A stretch of DNA of 64,000 nt from Sulfopaludibacter sp035606355 (GCA_035606355.1 DATNFO010000001.1:1-64000); one strand, 5' to 3'. Counted from the first letter of the stretch, positions 1 through 9,419 are shown. The notes: generated by a model from the letters alone, not told the origin. A program made the numbers and translations.

Positions 1-1
1 C

Positions 2-325
2 TACTATATTCGGCGTGTGCAGGAGGCGTGGAGTCTGCGCCGCTGCGACCGGGACGGCGGCCAGGATGAGGAGATTGTGCCGGCTATGCTCGACCGGGCA
101 TTCGCGGTCACGCAGGACGGAGTGTATTTCATTCCCATGCCCGGCGCCGACGGAAGGTCGTCAATCCGCTTCTGGAACAGCGCGACGCGCGCCGTCACCA
201 CAATCACTCCCATTCAGAAGCCGCAGCGGCGGCCGATCGCCCTCGCGCCCGACGGCAAGTTCCTGCTGTTCTCGCAATTCGACCACTGGGGCCGGGACCT
301 GGTCCTGCTTAGCAGCCGTCCCTAA
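2..325 (+). CDS. C-terminal fragment of a TolB/WD40-like beta-propeller protein
   Basis: The window opens inside this gene; frame 2 is open from the first bases to a TAA at 323-325, giving 107 codons. The visible residues alternate short beta-strand blocks such as AVTQDGVYFIPMP and LAPDGKFLLFSQFD, the repeat pattern of TolB-type propeller blades (the PDGK turn is typical). In Acidobacteria this ending is common on winged-helix regulators and Ser/Thr kinases that carry a C-terminal propeller, but the N-terminal domain lies outside the window, so the full identity is unknown. The last residues (WGRDLVLLSSRP) match the usual final blade, so the 3' end appears intact. Confidence 0.6.
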   Translation, partial: YYIRRVQEAWSLRRCDRDGGQDEEIVPAMLDRAFAVTQDGVYFIPMPGADGRSSIRFWNSATRAVTTITPIQKPQRRPIALAPDGKFLLFSQFDHWGRDLVLLSSRP

Positions 326-381
326 GCCGTTCGGCCCATAAGCTCTCGCGCGGGAACTTCTCGCGTCGCCTCGACTTCTAA

Positions 382-1785
382 ATGTGTATGAGAGCGCTGG
401 CTCTCGTTCTTCTGATTGCGTGCGGGGCCGCCCCCGGCTGGCCGTGCAGTTGCCGTGGTCCGCGCCCGGCTTGTGCATACCTCGAAGCAGATGCGATCTT
501 TCTGGGCCGCGTCATATTCACCAATCATGACGCCGGCTCTGGCATATCCCAAGAGACCTTGGTTCGATTTGACGTTGAGGAGATCTTCAAGGGGCTTCCG
601 CGGGGAACCAAGGATGTTTGGATAGATCCCGGCAGTTTCACCAGTTGCTACGAGGAGTATCTTCTCGGCCAGCGGTATCTGATCGTAGCCCGGCGAACGG
701 GCCAGATGCCCCGCGATTCCGCAACGATGACGGTCATCAGCGGCAACGCCAAACAGAAGCCGCTGCCTCCCGGCTTCGACCCTGTTCGGCCGCCGGTCAT
801 CTATTCGGCTCCGGAGTGCTCGGGATCGCGGCCCGCGGATGGGTTTCCGCATATAGAAGTCGATTTGGCGATGCTGCGTGCCTATGGCTCCGGGCAGCGC
901 CTGCCGCGTGTCTTTGGGTGGGCGTATCTGGAGCCGTTTTATGGCTGGCCGCGATTAGATGGGCCAGCGTTGAAAGGCGCGCAGATCACCTTGACGAGCG
1001 GCCAGGCCACATTCCGAACCACCACACTGGGTGATGGCACGTTCAGTCTGGATGATGCTCCTGCCGGAATCTACACAATCAGCGCGGAGTTGCCGCCGCT
1101 CGTGCCCGTGGTTCCGGCGACCAGGTTCATCGTCCCCGAAGTTGGGTGTGGCTCGAGCGATGTCGCTCTGCGCACCACCTCCGAACTGCGCGGTGTCGCG
1201 CTTGACCGTGACAAACGGCCAGTTGCCCATGTTCCCATTTACGCGGAAGTCATCAGCACGTCGCGCGACCCTTATCCGGTCACGATCGAGGCCGAAAGTG
1301 ACGCGCTAGGCCGCTTTGCCATCGTGGGAGTTCCCGAGAGCGATGTTCGGCTCTCTTATGGCAGCACGCACCCATCGTCTGGCGAAGCGCCATACCCTCT
1401 GGTCTACTTTCCTGATGCCGCTGACGAATCGAGAGCGACTACCCTGCGCCTCGCGGTCGGGGAGCGACGCGCGGGTATGGTGCTGCAACTGCCGCCCACG
1501 CCAAAAATCGGCCACTTTACAGTCAGAGTTGTGGACCAAAGCGGCAGGTACTTGACTGCGGCGACCGTTCTTGCGCTACTGAACGGCATCGTTACTGAAT
1601 TCGGGAAGAGTGGCGGCGACGGCGCCGCGAACGTTCCGTGCCTCGAAGGGTTTCACTACGACCTGGAAGCCTCTCCGAATTTCAAACAAAGTGGCGAGCA
1701 TATCGAAACAGATCACCCGGTCACGGTAGATTGCGGGAAGCAAGCCGGCCCGGTCGAACTCAGAGTGAACCGCGTACAGCGTTGA
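382..1785 (+). CDS. Secreted protein with TIMP/netrin-like N-terminus and carboxypeptidase-regulatory-like repeats
   Basis: 467 aa. Residues 1-22 are a signal peptide ending near the motif CSCRGPRPAC. The Cys-rich start followed by ADAIFLGRV is the pattern of bacterial netrin/TIMP-like domains (about residues 22-130). From about residue 190 there are transthyretin-like carboxypeptidase-regulatory segments: KGAQITLTSG followed by GDGTFSLDDAPAGIYTISAELP-like spacing, and a second one near residues 270-350. Such proteins are exported, of unknown function, and frequent in Acidobacteria. There is a second in-frame ATG at 388, so the start could be two codons later; no strong Shine-Dalgarno decides this. 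The gene stands alone between a partial gene and an unrelated protein. Confidence 0.6.
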   Translation: MCMRALALVLLIACGAAPGWPCSCRGPRPACAYLEADAIFLGRVIFTNHDAGSGISQETLVRFDVEEIFKGLPRGTKDVWIDPGSFTSCYEEYLLGQRYLIVARRTGQMPRDSATMTVISGNAKQKPLPPGFDPVRPPVIYSAPECSGSRPADGFPHIEVDLAMLRAYGSGQRLPRVFGWAYLEPFYGWPRLDGPALKGAQITLTSGQATFRTTTLGDGTFSLDDAPAGIYTISAELPPLVPVVPATRFIVPEVGCGSSDVALRTTSELRGVALDRDKRPVAHVPIYAEVISTSRDPYPVTIEAESDALGRFAIVGVPESDVRLSYGSTHPSSGEAPYPLVYFPDAADESRATTLRLAVGERRAGMVLQLPPTPKIGHFTVRVVDQSGRYLTAATVLALLNGIVTEFGKSGGDGAANVPCLEGFHYDLEASPNFKQSGEHIETDHPVTVDCGKQAGPVELRVNRVQR

Positions 1786-1937
1786 GTAGAGGCGCCAACT
1801 CCTTACCGAAGTTGCGGTGCTGCGCGAGGGCAGGGGTACTCGGACGAGAGTGATGAAAGCATAGATGTAGGCCAGCGCGGTTTCACATCACTCAGGAGAT
1901 GCTTGCATTTCTAGTCGGCTGATTACAAGCTTGTGGT

Positions 1938-2666
1938 GTGCCAGAACCAAACTGGAACGAACTGCGTGACGCCTATGGGTCTGCCGAAGACCTCCCTGAT
2001 CTCCTCGCCGAATTAGACCCAGACCCCCGATCACCGGTCTGGAATGACCTATGGGGGCGAGTCTGCCACCAATACTCCACTTTTAGTGCCAGTCCCCACG
2101 TTCTTCCGTTCCTACTTTCAGCTGCCCAGCGTTGGGAGCCGGAAAGCCGAGCGATGCCGCTGGCATTGGCCGGTGGAATTGTCGCCGCCCGCGAGACGAA
2201 CCTGGAAGGCTTCGGACTTGTCGTCCAGCAACTGAGCCTCCTGGCTCGCGACACCCTCGACAGAGCTAACCTCAGTCGCAGCGAACGTGTATATGTGGTT
2301 CAGTCAATAATGGCGTTGGACGGAGATCACGTGTGGGGGAACGCCTTAGAGCGCCTAAACGACGGCGAGTTTGCCGCTAACTGTCCCGCCTGCCGCACGA
2401 GGCTGTGTGTGGTAGTTGGCGACGAAGCCTTTTGCTGTGTGGAAGATTGGGTGCGCAACACCGAGGCACCCCGGAGCAAGATCGTCCCCAACTCGCCAGA
2501 GAAGTTGACCGATCCAGGCCGTGCGATCTACACCCTCTGCACTGCTTCCGGCGACTTGGAACTGGGCAAGTGGATCTGCCAGACATTCGGAACGACTACT
2601 TGTCCCAACTGCACGCACACTTTGGATGTCGCTAGTGCCATCGCGGCGTCCGCGTACCCTCACTAA
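1938..2666 (+). CDS. Hypothetical protein, possibly HEAT-like, with C-terminal cysteine pairs
   Basis: 242 aa, GTG start at 1938. The N-terminal part carries VWNDLWGRVCHQYSTFSAS followed by VLPFLLSAA; this W-x-x-L-W...HQ...AS...PFLL pattern recurs in HEAT-like or immunity-type proteins of soil bacteria. The C-terminal half has CPACRTRLC and a later CPNC, which could bind a metal. No signal peptide or membrane segment is seen, so it is probably cytoplasmic. I do not recognise a characterised family. It has no coupled neighbour; the decayed hydrolase downstream is on the other strand. Confidence 0.45.
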   Translation: MPEPNWNELRDAYGSAEDLPDLLAELDPDPRSPVWNDLWGRVCHQYSTFSASPHVLPFLLSAAQRWEPESRAMPLALAGGIVAARETNLEGFGLVVQQLSLLARDTLDRANLSRSERVYVVQSIMALDGDHVWGNALERLNDGEFAANCPACRTRLCVVVGDEAFCCVEDWVRNTEAPRSKIVPNSPEKLTDPGRAIYTLCTASGDLELGKWICQTFGTTTCPNCTHTLDVASAIAASAYPH

Positions 2667-2890
2667 TCGAACCGGTCGCGAAGTGGGCTTCTCGTCCGTT
2701 TTGGTGATTTATAGTGATAGTGCTCGTCATTAATGTAGATTATCCCTCCTGGCCGCGTGGCCCGTATTACCCTCGATTGTGATCGGTGCCGCCGGGCCAG
2801 TGTCAAAGTGGTGGAATGGCAACAACACGGCCAAGTGGTTCGGTAAACGCTACGCATGAGGAATAGCTGAACCTTCCAGGTCGGCCGCAC

Positions 2891-3622
2891 AGCCGATTTT
2901 CGCAGGAATGCGAGCGCTGTTTCAGCGAACCGATCCGCAGCGTCGAAAAACACCGGCCCATGGCCGCCGCTTGGCACCACCCACAGAGCGGACTCTGGAA
3001 TTGCACGATACATTTCCACCGCCATTTCGGACGATCAACGTTGAGGCTGTGATCCTGGAGAGAGAAGACGGCGTGAGATTCATATCGTCATAGCTGTCCT
3101 TCATCCCGCGCATCCATTCCCATAAAGCTACGATCTGATCGTCACCCAGCCGGTGACGTCTGTGCATTGTCTCCCATTCTTGCGGCGGCTGTTTATCGGC
3201 TGGTGCGACCCTCCCCATGAGGGCACGGGCCTGATCGGGAAAATACATAGTGGCGCTGACGACGACCATTGCATGGATTCGTTCCGGTTGCAGAGTTGCC
3301 ATGTGGAGAAGGATATTCCCGCCCATGCTTAGGCCGATCGCGCGGCATTTGCGGAAGCCGAGGCGATCCAGCAACGCGAGCATGTCCAGGGCACACTGCC
3401 GGTGTGCAACCTTCTTGTCAGGATTTGTCGACCGGCCATGACCACGGGCGTCCGGCTGGATGAGTCTGTACTCACGCACAAACTGGTCACGGCCAGCATG
3501 GATCCAATTCTCCTGCCAACCGCCACCGCTATGTAGAAGCAGGAGCGGCTCGCCCGCACCCTCAGTTTCGTAGTACAGGCCGATACCATTGAGCGAAGCG
3601 CTTTCTTTCTGAGGGTCGTCAT
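2891..3622 (-). pseudogene. Alpha/beta-fold hydrolase, broken by two frame disruptions
   Basis: The central part reads IQPDARGHGRS, then the nucleophile elbow GLSMGGN (Ser in G-x-S-x-G), typical of alpha/beta hydrolases. The N-terminal homology (LNGIGLYYETEG, LLLLHSGGGWQENW) is in a frame with no ATG/GTG start, while the only sensible ATG (3622) opens a different frame, so there is a shift within about 15 codons of the start. The C-terminal part with the catalytic-His region (VPSGGHGPVFF) is in another frame, joined at about 3025-3040 where TLIV runs straight into AVEMYRAIP; the residues normally containing the acidic residue (GDRD-type) are missing. I infer a small deletion plus frameshift. 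Its start sits 4 nt after the DUF1330 stop, suggesting an original operon. Confidence 0.65.
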
Positions 3623-3625
3623 CGT

Positions 3626-4024
3626 CTACGGCGCAGCGACGCCTTCTACAACGAACATGCGGCCCTTCACAGCGCTTTGCCGGATCGGCGTGATCGCTTG
3701 ATAGGCGGAGGAATCATACCATGCCTTCGCTTGCGCCACGCTGTCGAAAGCGATGACCACAATACCTTGTGGCGCTTTGCCCTCCAGGCTCTGAGCTTTT
3801 GCGCCGCCAATCACAAAATGGCAGTGACCCTTGAAAGGTGCGAGCGTTTCGCCGACCTTCTCCCCATATTTCTTGGCGGCCGTGAGGTCCGTGATAGCGT
3901 CGGCTTCCGAGATCAGGTAGGCAGGTGGCGTTTTGACTTGCTGCGCATGAATGATCATGCCGCCAACACCACCAACCGACAAGCTAACCAGCACCGCGAG
4001 CACCAGTTTGCTGTTGACTTTCAT
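3626..4024 (-). CDS. DUF1330 domain protein with signal peptide
   Basis: 132 aa. The start at 4024 is chosen because AAAGGAGA lies just upstream of ATGAAAGTC; an upstream in-frame ATG at 4057 has no such site. Residues 1-26 are a signal peptide (MKVNSKLVLAVLV...HAQ). The mature part (PPAYLISEADAI, KGHCHFVIGG, IVVIAFDSVAQAKAWYDSS) is the ferredoxin-like DUF1330 fold, a dimeric alpha/beta-barrel family of unknown catalytic function. Most DUF1330 proteins are about 95 aa and cytoplasmic; the exported form is common in Proteobacteria and Acidobacteria. It directly precedes the broken hydrolase on the same strand. Confidence 0.8.
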   Translation of the reverse strand: MKVNSKLVLAVLVSLSVGGVGGMIIHAQQVKTPPAYLISEADAITDLTAAKKYGEKVGETLAPFKGHCHFVIGGAKAQSLEGKAPQGIVVIAFDSVAQAKAWYDSSAYQAITPIRQSAVKGRMFVVEGVAAP

Positions 4025-4209
4025 CAGTCCATTCTCCTTTGTGTATCTGGCCAACAAGGGCCAGATCGGCGCATCGACGCCGAGTACGATTGCCGGCGTC
4101 CTGCGCCGTTCTCCTGGGCACGTTCCCAGAGTCGCAATAGACCGGCGGCCCTGTCTTGTAGATATGGGAACTCGCGGGAAGTTTATTCAATGGAAGCAGA
4201 CATAATCCG

Positions 4210-5007
4210 TCAACGCTTTTCACTTGCCGCGTAGGCGCCCGGCGAGGCGCCGGAAAATTCCCGGAATTCTTTGGCGAAATGCGCTTGGTCGCAGTAGCCT
4301 CCGGCCAAGGCCAAGTTCGCCCAATCTACCGGTGTACCCGAGGCAATCTGACGCACGGCGCCTTGAAACCGATGGAGCCGGCAATATAGTTTTGGAGTCA
4401 GCCCGACTTGCTCTCGGAACAACTGGGCGAAGCGGCGGCGGCTCAGGCCGGCTTCGCGAGCCATCTCGTGGACGCTGAGGATATGTGGTGCTCGCTCAAA
4501 CTGCCCAATGGCATATACCACGGCAGCGTGCATTTTGAATCGCCTGTTCACCCGCTCCAGAAGTGCCATTTCCAGGACCCTGAATTTCTCGACGGCGCTG
4601 CGTGCAGCGCACAAGCGGTCGCGCAATTCGCCTGCCCTGGAGCCCCAAATCAGACCGAGCGGGACGCTGTCGTTGCAAAACGCGTCGGCCGGCGAGTCAA
4701 AGAACGCGCGAGTTACACCCGGCCGAAAGATCACTCCCATGGCCGATTGCAGGACCGCCGTATGAATTACGCTGTATTGCGTTCGTATTCCCAGGACCAG
4801 CGACGGCGCGAGTATCCCCCACTCTTCTGACGGACTACCCGGGGCCCTCAGAGGCCCCTCCGCGAGGCTGAACACCAGTTGAAATCGCCCATTGGGCAGG
4901 ACGCGTTGTTTGCCATGGACTCCCTGGTATCCATCGCAGTACCAGAGTTTCTCCACGTAAGAGGCGAGTGCTGCTGCCGGCTTGTGCGATACCACCATGA
5001 GGTCCAT
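4210..5007 (-). CDS. AraC-family transcriptional regulator
   Basis: 265 aa. The C-terminal ~100 residues hold the two helix-turn-helix motifs of AraC proteins (HEMAREAGLSRRRFAQLFREQ and the second around DWANLALAGGYCDQAHFAKEFREFSG, ending SPGAY). The N-terminal ~150 residues resemble the DUF6597-type sensor domain seen in this subfamily (WYCDGYQG, LPNGRFQLVFSL). It probably controls a nearby gene such as the DUF1330/hydrolase pair downstream on the same strand, but no operator is evident. Ligand unknown. Confidence 0.85.
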   Translation of the reverse strand: MDLMVVSHKPAAALASYVEKLWYCDGYQGVHGKQRVLPNGRFQLVFSLAEGPLRAPGSPSEEWGILAPSLVLGIRTQYSVIHTAVLQSAMGVIFRPGVTRAFFDSPADAFCNDSVPLGLIWGSRAGELRDRLCAARSAVEKFRVLEMALLERVNRRFKMHAAVVYAIGQFERAPHILSVHEMAREAGLSRRRFAQLFREQVGLTPKLYCRLHRFQGAVRQIASGTPVDWANLALAGGYCDQAHFAKEFREFSGASPGAYAASEKR

Positions 5008-5612
5008 GACAACACCGGACCACGGGTGGAATCAAGAGCGATAGATCAATCAGCAATACGGAACTACCCAGAAACGTACGCGTTCGAGGGACTTTGGCCC
5101 GTTTGGTAATCCGTAGTCGCCTAGTGTATCGGTCCACCACTTCGACGTAAAACGCCGGCCTGCGGATATGTGTGGAGTCCTAAGCCCTAACGGCGGCTTG
5201 CACCAGACCGGAGTTCCAGAACGGTGCTGACGCATTATAGAAGCAGAAAGAGTCGTGGAAAACGGAATATACATGCACCCCTGGACGAAAGATTTCCCTG
5301 AGGCTATCACGCCTCAGGGAGTGAGAGTCGCTGCTTTCTACGGTCTACCGGCACGTTGCCAATCTACGCGGCGCCGCCGCACTATTGCCGGATCGCTCCC
5401 AATGCCCATGTCCTCGCCCCGAGTTCGCCACAGAATGGCACCCAGGCGGTTCCGGCGAGCGCGATCACCGCTCCGATCTCCATCCGTTCGCCGCTATCGT
5501 CCTGCCAAACCCTGTCAATTCTCTCCCAGTGCTACGTGTCGTTATACTCTTCCAGTTCGGTGTGCCGGTCACGACGCGGTCCTGGACGACGATGCTCACG
5601 GTGCTGCGGATT
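5008..5612. other. Gene-free stretch of about 600 bp
   Basis: No reading frame here has a recognisable domain, ribosome site or continuous protein-like composition. The only clear structure is the perfect inverted repeat at 5295-5320, listed separately. It lies between the start of the AraC gene and the 3' end of the PEP-CTERM gene, so the AraC promoter should be in its left part. Confidence 0.5.
5295..5320. repeat. Perfect 10-bp inverted repeat with 6-nt loop
   Basis: Arms tccctgaggc and gcctcaggga are exact reverse complements around tatcac. No T-run follows on either side, so it is not a standard terminator. It may be a protein-binding site or an RNA hairpin; it lies about 290 bp upstream of the AraC gene. 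Confidence 0.5.
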
Positions 5613-6404
5613 CTAAAAGCGTAAACGCTTCCGGAGTCCCACAGCCATCAGACCGCCTCCAATCAGGAGCGCAACGGCCGGTTCGGGTGCGGAGCCACCT
5701 GGGGTGCCTTCCCCAACAGGGGACTCTGTCGCCGACCAAGTCGACGCAATTGTCCCGCCGGCGGCTTCACAAGACAGAATGTTGGTAATTTTTGCGGAAA
5801 GTCCGGAGCAGGCCCCGGAGCCTTTCAATATCCCGCTCTGCTGCATCATAAACAGTCCTTGATAGGGCGTGGAACCGCTCGCGGAGGTGCCAGTGTAAGC
5901 ATTCATCAGGACGGCGAAAGTGATCGAGACTTGGTTTCCGGTAATATCCTCCGCAAAAGTAAATGCCGAACCTGACGGCGTGCATGAATTGAGCGGCGCA
6001 TTGGAAGTGCAGTTACCGACGGTGGCGCCGGTATTTGCAGGAATGCTCGTCAGATCGAAATGAACCGTCTGGAAGCCTAGAAGAGGACCGCCGGGCGAAG
6101 TCTCGAAATCTGTGACCGAACCAGTGCTAATGTCCTTGATCGTGCCGGTCCCTACTTGAAAGAGTCCTGAAGAGCCTGAAATGTCCATCGAGTGAGTCGC
6201 ACCGGCGCAGGTTGCGCCGCCGCCCCAGTTCAAACAGAAAGGAACGTCTGTCACCGCCCCCAACAGGCCGGTTGTGTTCCCGATCTCGAAGAGTCCCCCG
6301 TCAACAATAGGGAGTGCCGTGGCATAAAGATTCGCGGGCAAAAGTGCGCTGCCAATTAACAGTGCGGTAACTGAAAACGAGTGCAGCGCCGTTGCGGTGC
6401 GCAT
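5613..6404 (-). CDS. PEP-CTERM sorting-signal protein
   Basis: 263 aa. It has an N-terminal signal peptide (VTALLIGSALLPANLYA) and ends with PEP, a hydrophobic stretch and a basic tail (PEPAVALLIGGGLMAVGLRKRLRF region): the PEP-CTERM signal recognised by exosortase. The mature region is low in charged residues and rich in Ser, Thr, Gly and Asn, typical of exported PEP-CTERM proteins, which have no common fold. No exosortase or EPS genes are in the window, so the sorting machinery must be elsewhere. Surface or matrix role is inferred from the family only. Confidence 0.85.
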   Translation of the reverse strand: MRTATALHSFSVTALLIGSALLPANLYATALPIVDGGLFEIGNTTGLLGAVTDVPFCLNWGGGATCAGATHSMDISGSSGLFQVGTGTIKDISTGSVTDFETSPGGPLLGFQTVHFDLTSIPANTGATVGNCTSNAPLNSCTPSGSAFTFAEDITGNQVSITFAVLMNAYTGTSASGSTPYQGLFMMQQSGILKGSGACSGLSAKITNILSCEAAGGTIASTWSATESPVGEGTPGGSAPEPAVALLIGGGLMAVGLRKRLRF

Positions 6405-6739
6405 GAGTTACTTCGCCTCCTGGTAGCTGGAGTATGCGCTGCTCCCACTGTGCCGTCAATTGCGGCAATGCTGCCCAAGGCGGATGAACGTAAGCTTTTG
6501 CAGCTTATCGGCACTGATTCCGAGAAGTAAGTTACAGACATTCGCAGTGACTAGATTAGTCCGATGGAAACACCAGATTATGCTTATCGCCGCCAAGCGG
6601 AGAGGATTAGGGTAAGCGCTTCAAGCAGCCGAACAAGGCGGGCTCGTAAGGTGATTTAGAGTACGGCGAATGAGATGTGTGAAGGACATTTCCAGGCGCC
6701 AACCGAAGCCGATTGCCGTGATGCTGGTTTGGGATTCGT
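6405..6739. other. Intergenic region with no recognised gene
   Basis: About 335 bp between the divergent PEP-CTERM gene and the weak reading frame starting at 6740. I see no domain, repeat or RNA gene. The promoter of the PEP-CTERM gene should be at its left end. Confidence 0.4.
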
Positions 6740-7243
6740 GTGGCTGAAAACGCCGAAAGATCGCCCGCCGAAATCGAGTACGCTGCCGTTTATCGGTTCA
6801 AACCTCGCAACGATTTGGAACCGGACACGATTGCGGCGATGCTGGCGTGGGAGACCATAGAGTCCGGAAGACGAGTACCGCTAGTTATCGGGTACTTCAC
6901 CAAGGCGGACCAGATCGTTCAGACGGGAAAGCGCCTATTCGTATTCAGCGGCTCTTGCACACTGGCGACGGCTCTGGGGACGAGCGTGACGACGCTGTTC
7001 ACGTTTCCCGGCCAGCAGAGCCAACGACGGCGGGTTCGGATGGTGACGCCGAAAAAGGCAGCGGTGAAAACGCCTTCGAGCGAGAGGCACATGCCGGCTC
7101 CGATATTAAAGCAACTTCCAATCGATCCGTACGGTGGCAGCCCGGCCGGCAACCCGCAGCGCACATCATCAACATCGAAGCAATTCCGGACTCATTCGGA
7201 CGTCCCACCTTTTCAGGTGTACCGCTTCGTCAAACCGCAGTAG
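6740..7243 (+). CDS. Doubtful hypothetical protein
   Basis: 167 codons from a GTG. The first half (IEYAAVYRFKPRNDL, VPLVIGYFTKADQIV) looks protein-like; the second half is rich in Ser, Pro, Arg and Lys and may be non-coding or out of frame. Another frame (6847-7248) is also open, and neither has a recognisable domain. It ends 19 nt before the next gene on the same strand. It may be a decayed gene. Confidence 0.25.
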   Translation: MAENAERSPAEIEYAAVYRFKPRNDLEPDTIAAMLAWETIESGRRVPLVIGYFTKADQIVQTGKRLFVFSGSCTLATALGTSVTTLFTFPGQQSQRRRVRMVTPKKAAVKTPSSERHMPAPILKQLPIDPYGGSPAGNPQRTSSTSKQFRTHSDVPPFQVYRFVKPQ

Positions 7244-7262
7244 ACTGAACTGGGAGTTTGGT

Positions 7263-8084
7263 ATGCGCCTCGCGCTCGTAACAGTTGTATTCGCCTCGTT
7301 AGCATTGTCTCAGGACAGCCCAGACGAGAAACTGCAATTCGAAGTCGTCTCCATCAAGCCGACCGTGCGCGAACCCGGACGCGGGCTGATGATGCGCGTC
7401 GAAGGCGGACCGGGGCAGGGCGATCCAACGCGCATCCGTTATCAAAATCTCTCGCTTCACAACCTGATCACGATTGCGTACGGAATTGAGTATTACCAAC
7501 TGATCGGCGCGGACGAGTTGATGCGCGTGAACTACGTTGTGGACGCCAGGATGCCGGAAGGGACCACCAAGGACCAACTCAAGTTCATGATGCGCAACAT
7601 GCTGATCGAGCGCTTCAAACTCGCCGCGCACAGGGAGCAGCGCGAGATGCCGGAGTCCGTCGTGACGGTCGCCAGGAATGGAAAGATGAAGGAGCATGTC
7701 GAGCAGCCTGCGCCGGCGGCTGCCGAGACCCCGAAGGATGGCGTTCGGAAAATGCAGAAGGACGCCGAGGGCTATCCCATCCTCGACGGCCCGGGCATGT
7801 GGATCATGGGCGATAGGGCGCGCTGGCGCGTGGAAAAGGCTAGCATGCCAATGATCCTGAGCCAGATCTCCGGGCAACTCGGGCATCCGGTGAAGGACGA
7901 AACGGGGCTCAAAGGCGAGTACGATTTCACGCTGAGTTGGGTGCCTGGAAACAACCCGGACGCCGCCGGCCCGGACTTCGTGACGGCGCTGCGCGAGCAG
8001 TTGGGACTGCGGGTGGATACCAAAAAGGCGATGACGGAGGTGATCGTATTGGATCACATTGAAAAGACGCCGACCGACAACTAG
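7263..8084 (+). CDS. TIGR03435 family protein
   Basis: 273 aa, start at 7263 with a GGGAG ribosome site about 9 nt upstream. Signal peptide residues 1-17 (LALVTVVFASLALSQ). The order of features matches TIGR03435: FEVVSIKPT at the start, then a block of RIRYQNLSLHNLI and AYGI, then RNMLIERFKLAAHREQREMP, and a C-terminal TGLKGEYDFTLSW followed by ALREQLGL and VIVLDHIEKTPTDN. The family is expanded almost only in Solibacter-type Acidobacteria; function unknown, probably periplasmic. It is one of the best taxonomic hints in the window. Confidence 0.9.
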   Translation: MRLALVTVVFASLALSQDSPDEKLQFEVVSIKPTVREPGRGLMMRVEGGPGQGDPTRIRYQNLSLHNLITIAYGIEYYQLIGADELMRVNYVVDARMPEGTTKDQLKFMMRNMLIERFKLAAHREQREMPESVVTVARNGKMKEHVEQPAPAAAETPKDGVRKMQKDAEGYPILDGPGMWIMGDRARWRVEKASMPMILSQISGQLGHPVKDETGLKGEYDFTLSWVPGNNPDAAGPDFVTALREQLGLRVDTKKAMTEVIVLDHIEKTPTDN

Positions 8085-8355
8085 AGCAGTCCGTGAAGCG
8101 GTCGGCGTGCCTGGAGCCCGCCGGCCGGTTTAGCTCTCACGAAAGCCGTTCCCGTTACGCTGGAGTGGCGGCCACTGGAGTCGACGATGGTCGAACTCCC
8201 ATCACTTCCAGTTAACAGTGGCTCCGCCGAATCGCGCCAATTGGCCTATACGGGCTGCGTGCCGAGATCGGCAATGACCTGCTCGGCCGTGCGATTTACG
8301 ATCGGAAATCGGATCCAGCCGTCAGGCTTCGGGCATTGGGTGCCCGCACACAACG

Positions 8356-9153
8356 TTAATTCAACTCGCGGACCCAGATATTCCGGAAACTGATGGGGGG
8401 GCTGGGATCGGGGTGTGCCTGCAGTTTGATCGGGGCGCGGTCGTATTTCTTATAGAACGGCTTGCCGATGTACAACGTCTCTCCGGCCAACTCGAAGTGA
8501 TTCTGGACCAGGACGCCATTGAAGAAGACGGTGACGTTTGCCGGAGTCTTTACGGAGCCGTCTTCGTTAAATACGGGCGCCATCCAGATCACTTCGTAGG
8601 TTTGCCACTCGCCGGGTTTGCGGGCGGGATTGACTAGCGGAATGCTCTGCTTATAGATGCTCCCAGCCTGACCGTTGGCATAGGTCCTGTTGTTGTACGA
8701 ATCGAGAATCTGCAACTCGTAACCGGAGTCGCCGCCCCCGGTGGATGCCAGAAAGATGCCGCTGTTGCCGCGTTCCTGGTCTTTGCCGGTGACATCCGGC
8801 GGAATCTTCCACTCGACATGAAGCTGAAAATCCCGAAACGTGCGCTTGGTTTCGATATTGCCGGAGCCGCGGGCCTTGCTCACCACCAGCACGCCATCCT
8901 TGACAATCCACGGCGCGGGCGACTTGTCGCGGGTGGATACCCACTCGTCGAGATTTTTGCCATCGAAGAGCACAATGGCGTCCGAAGGCGGCGCCGCATC
9001 AGTGGCGCCCGGAGTGATCACCTTCGGCTCGGGGTCCCATACTTCGGTGTCTTTGGGATTGCCGCGCGGTCCTTTGCGGCCGCCGCCAGGCGCCACCGCG
9101 GGCTGTTGAGCGCCAAGTGAAACGGCGAGTGCGAGAAAAACGATGAGCTTCAT
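8356..9153 (-). CDS. DUF1080 / 3-keto-disaccharide hydrolase domain protein
   Basis: 265 aa from the ATG at 9153 (GGA 7 nt upstream); an ATG six codons earlier is also possible. Signal peptide (MKLIVFLALAVSLGAQ), then a Gly/Arg/Pro linker, then the concanavalin-like DUF1080 domain: AIVLFDGKNLDEW near residue 60, DFQLHVEWKIP, GNSGIFL, YELQILDSYNN and the closing PISFRNIWVREL. Related proteins bind or hydrolyse 3-keto-glycosides in the periplasm. No dehydrogenase partner is adjacent, so substrate is unknown. Confidence 0.85.
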   Translation of the reverse strand: MKLIVFLALAVSLGAQQPAVAPGGGRKGPRGNPKDTEVWDPEPKVITPGATDAAPPSDAIVLFDGKNLDEWVSTRDKSPAPWIVKDGVLVVSKARGSGNIETKRTFRDFQLHVEWKIPPDVTGKDQERGNSGIFLASTGGGDSGYELQILDSYNNRTYANGQAGSIYKQSIPLVNPARKPGEWQTYEVIWMAPVFNEDGSVKTPANVTVFFNGVLVQNHFELAGETLYIGKPFYKKYDRAPIKLQAHPDPSPPISFRNIWVRELN

Positions 9154-9347
9154 GAGGATTTCCGTTTTCATTATCGCGCGGCGCAGATCACGCCATCCGT
9201 CAGCTTCGGCCGGGAGTGCTGTCTGCTGCACTAGGACATGTAATTCGACGATACCCATATATCACGCAAAGAGGGCGAACAGGCCAGCGGCTGAGCCGAT
9301 GGCCACTGAAGCCGCCGTCAAGCGTGCCGCTTTCGGCGCGAAGGAGA

Positions 9348-9419
9348 TTCGACGCCATTGGTCTTATTGCGTTGTCGGCGGGGGTTGGCACGGCGCTCTG
9401 GCTACCGGCACGTCGATGA
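9348..9419 (+). pseudogene. C-terminal scrap of an FtsX/MacB-type permease
   Basis: A short frame reads FDAIGLIALSAGVGTALWLPARR before a stop. A last transmembrane helix followed by LPARRA is the hallmark end of acidobacterial MacB-like permeases (ADOP). Only about 23 residues remain and the usual VDPLVALR tail is missing. It abuts a permease fragment on the opposite strand, so the region has been rearranged. Confidence 0.45.

Noticed and set aside
8160..8220. Minus-strand sequence with GTTCGAC resembling a tRNA T-arm
   Set aside because: No cloverleaf could be built around it.
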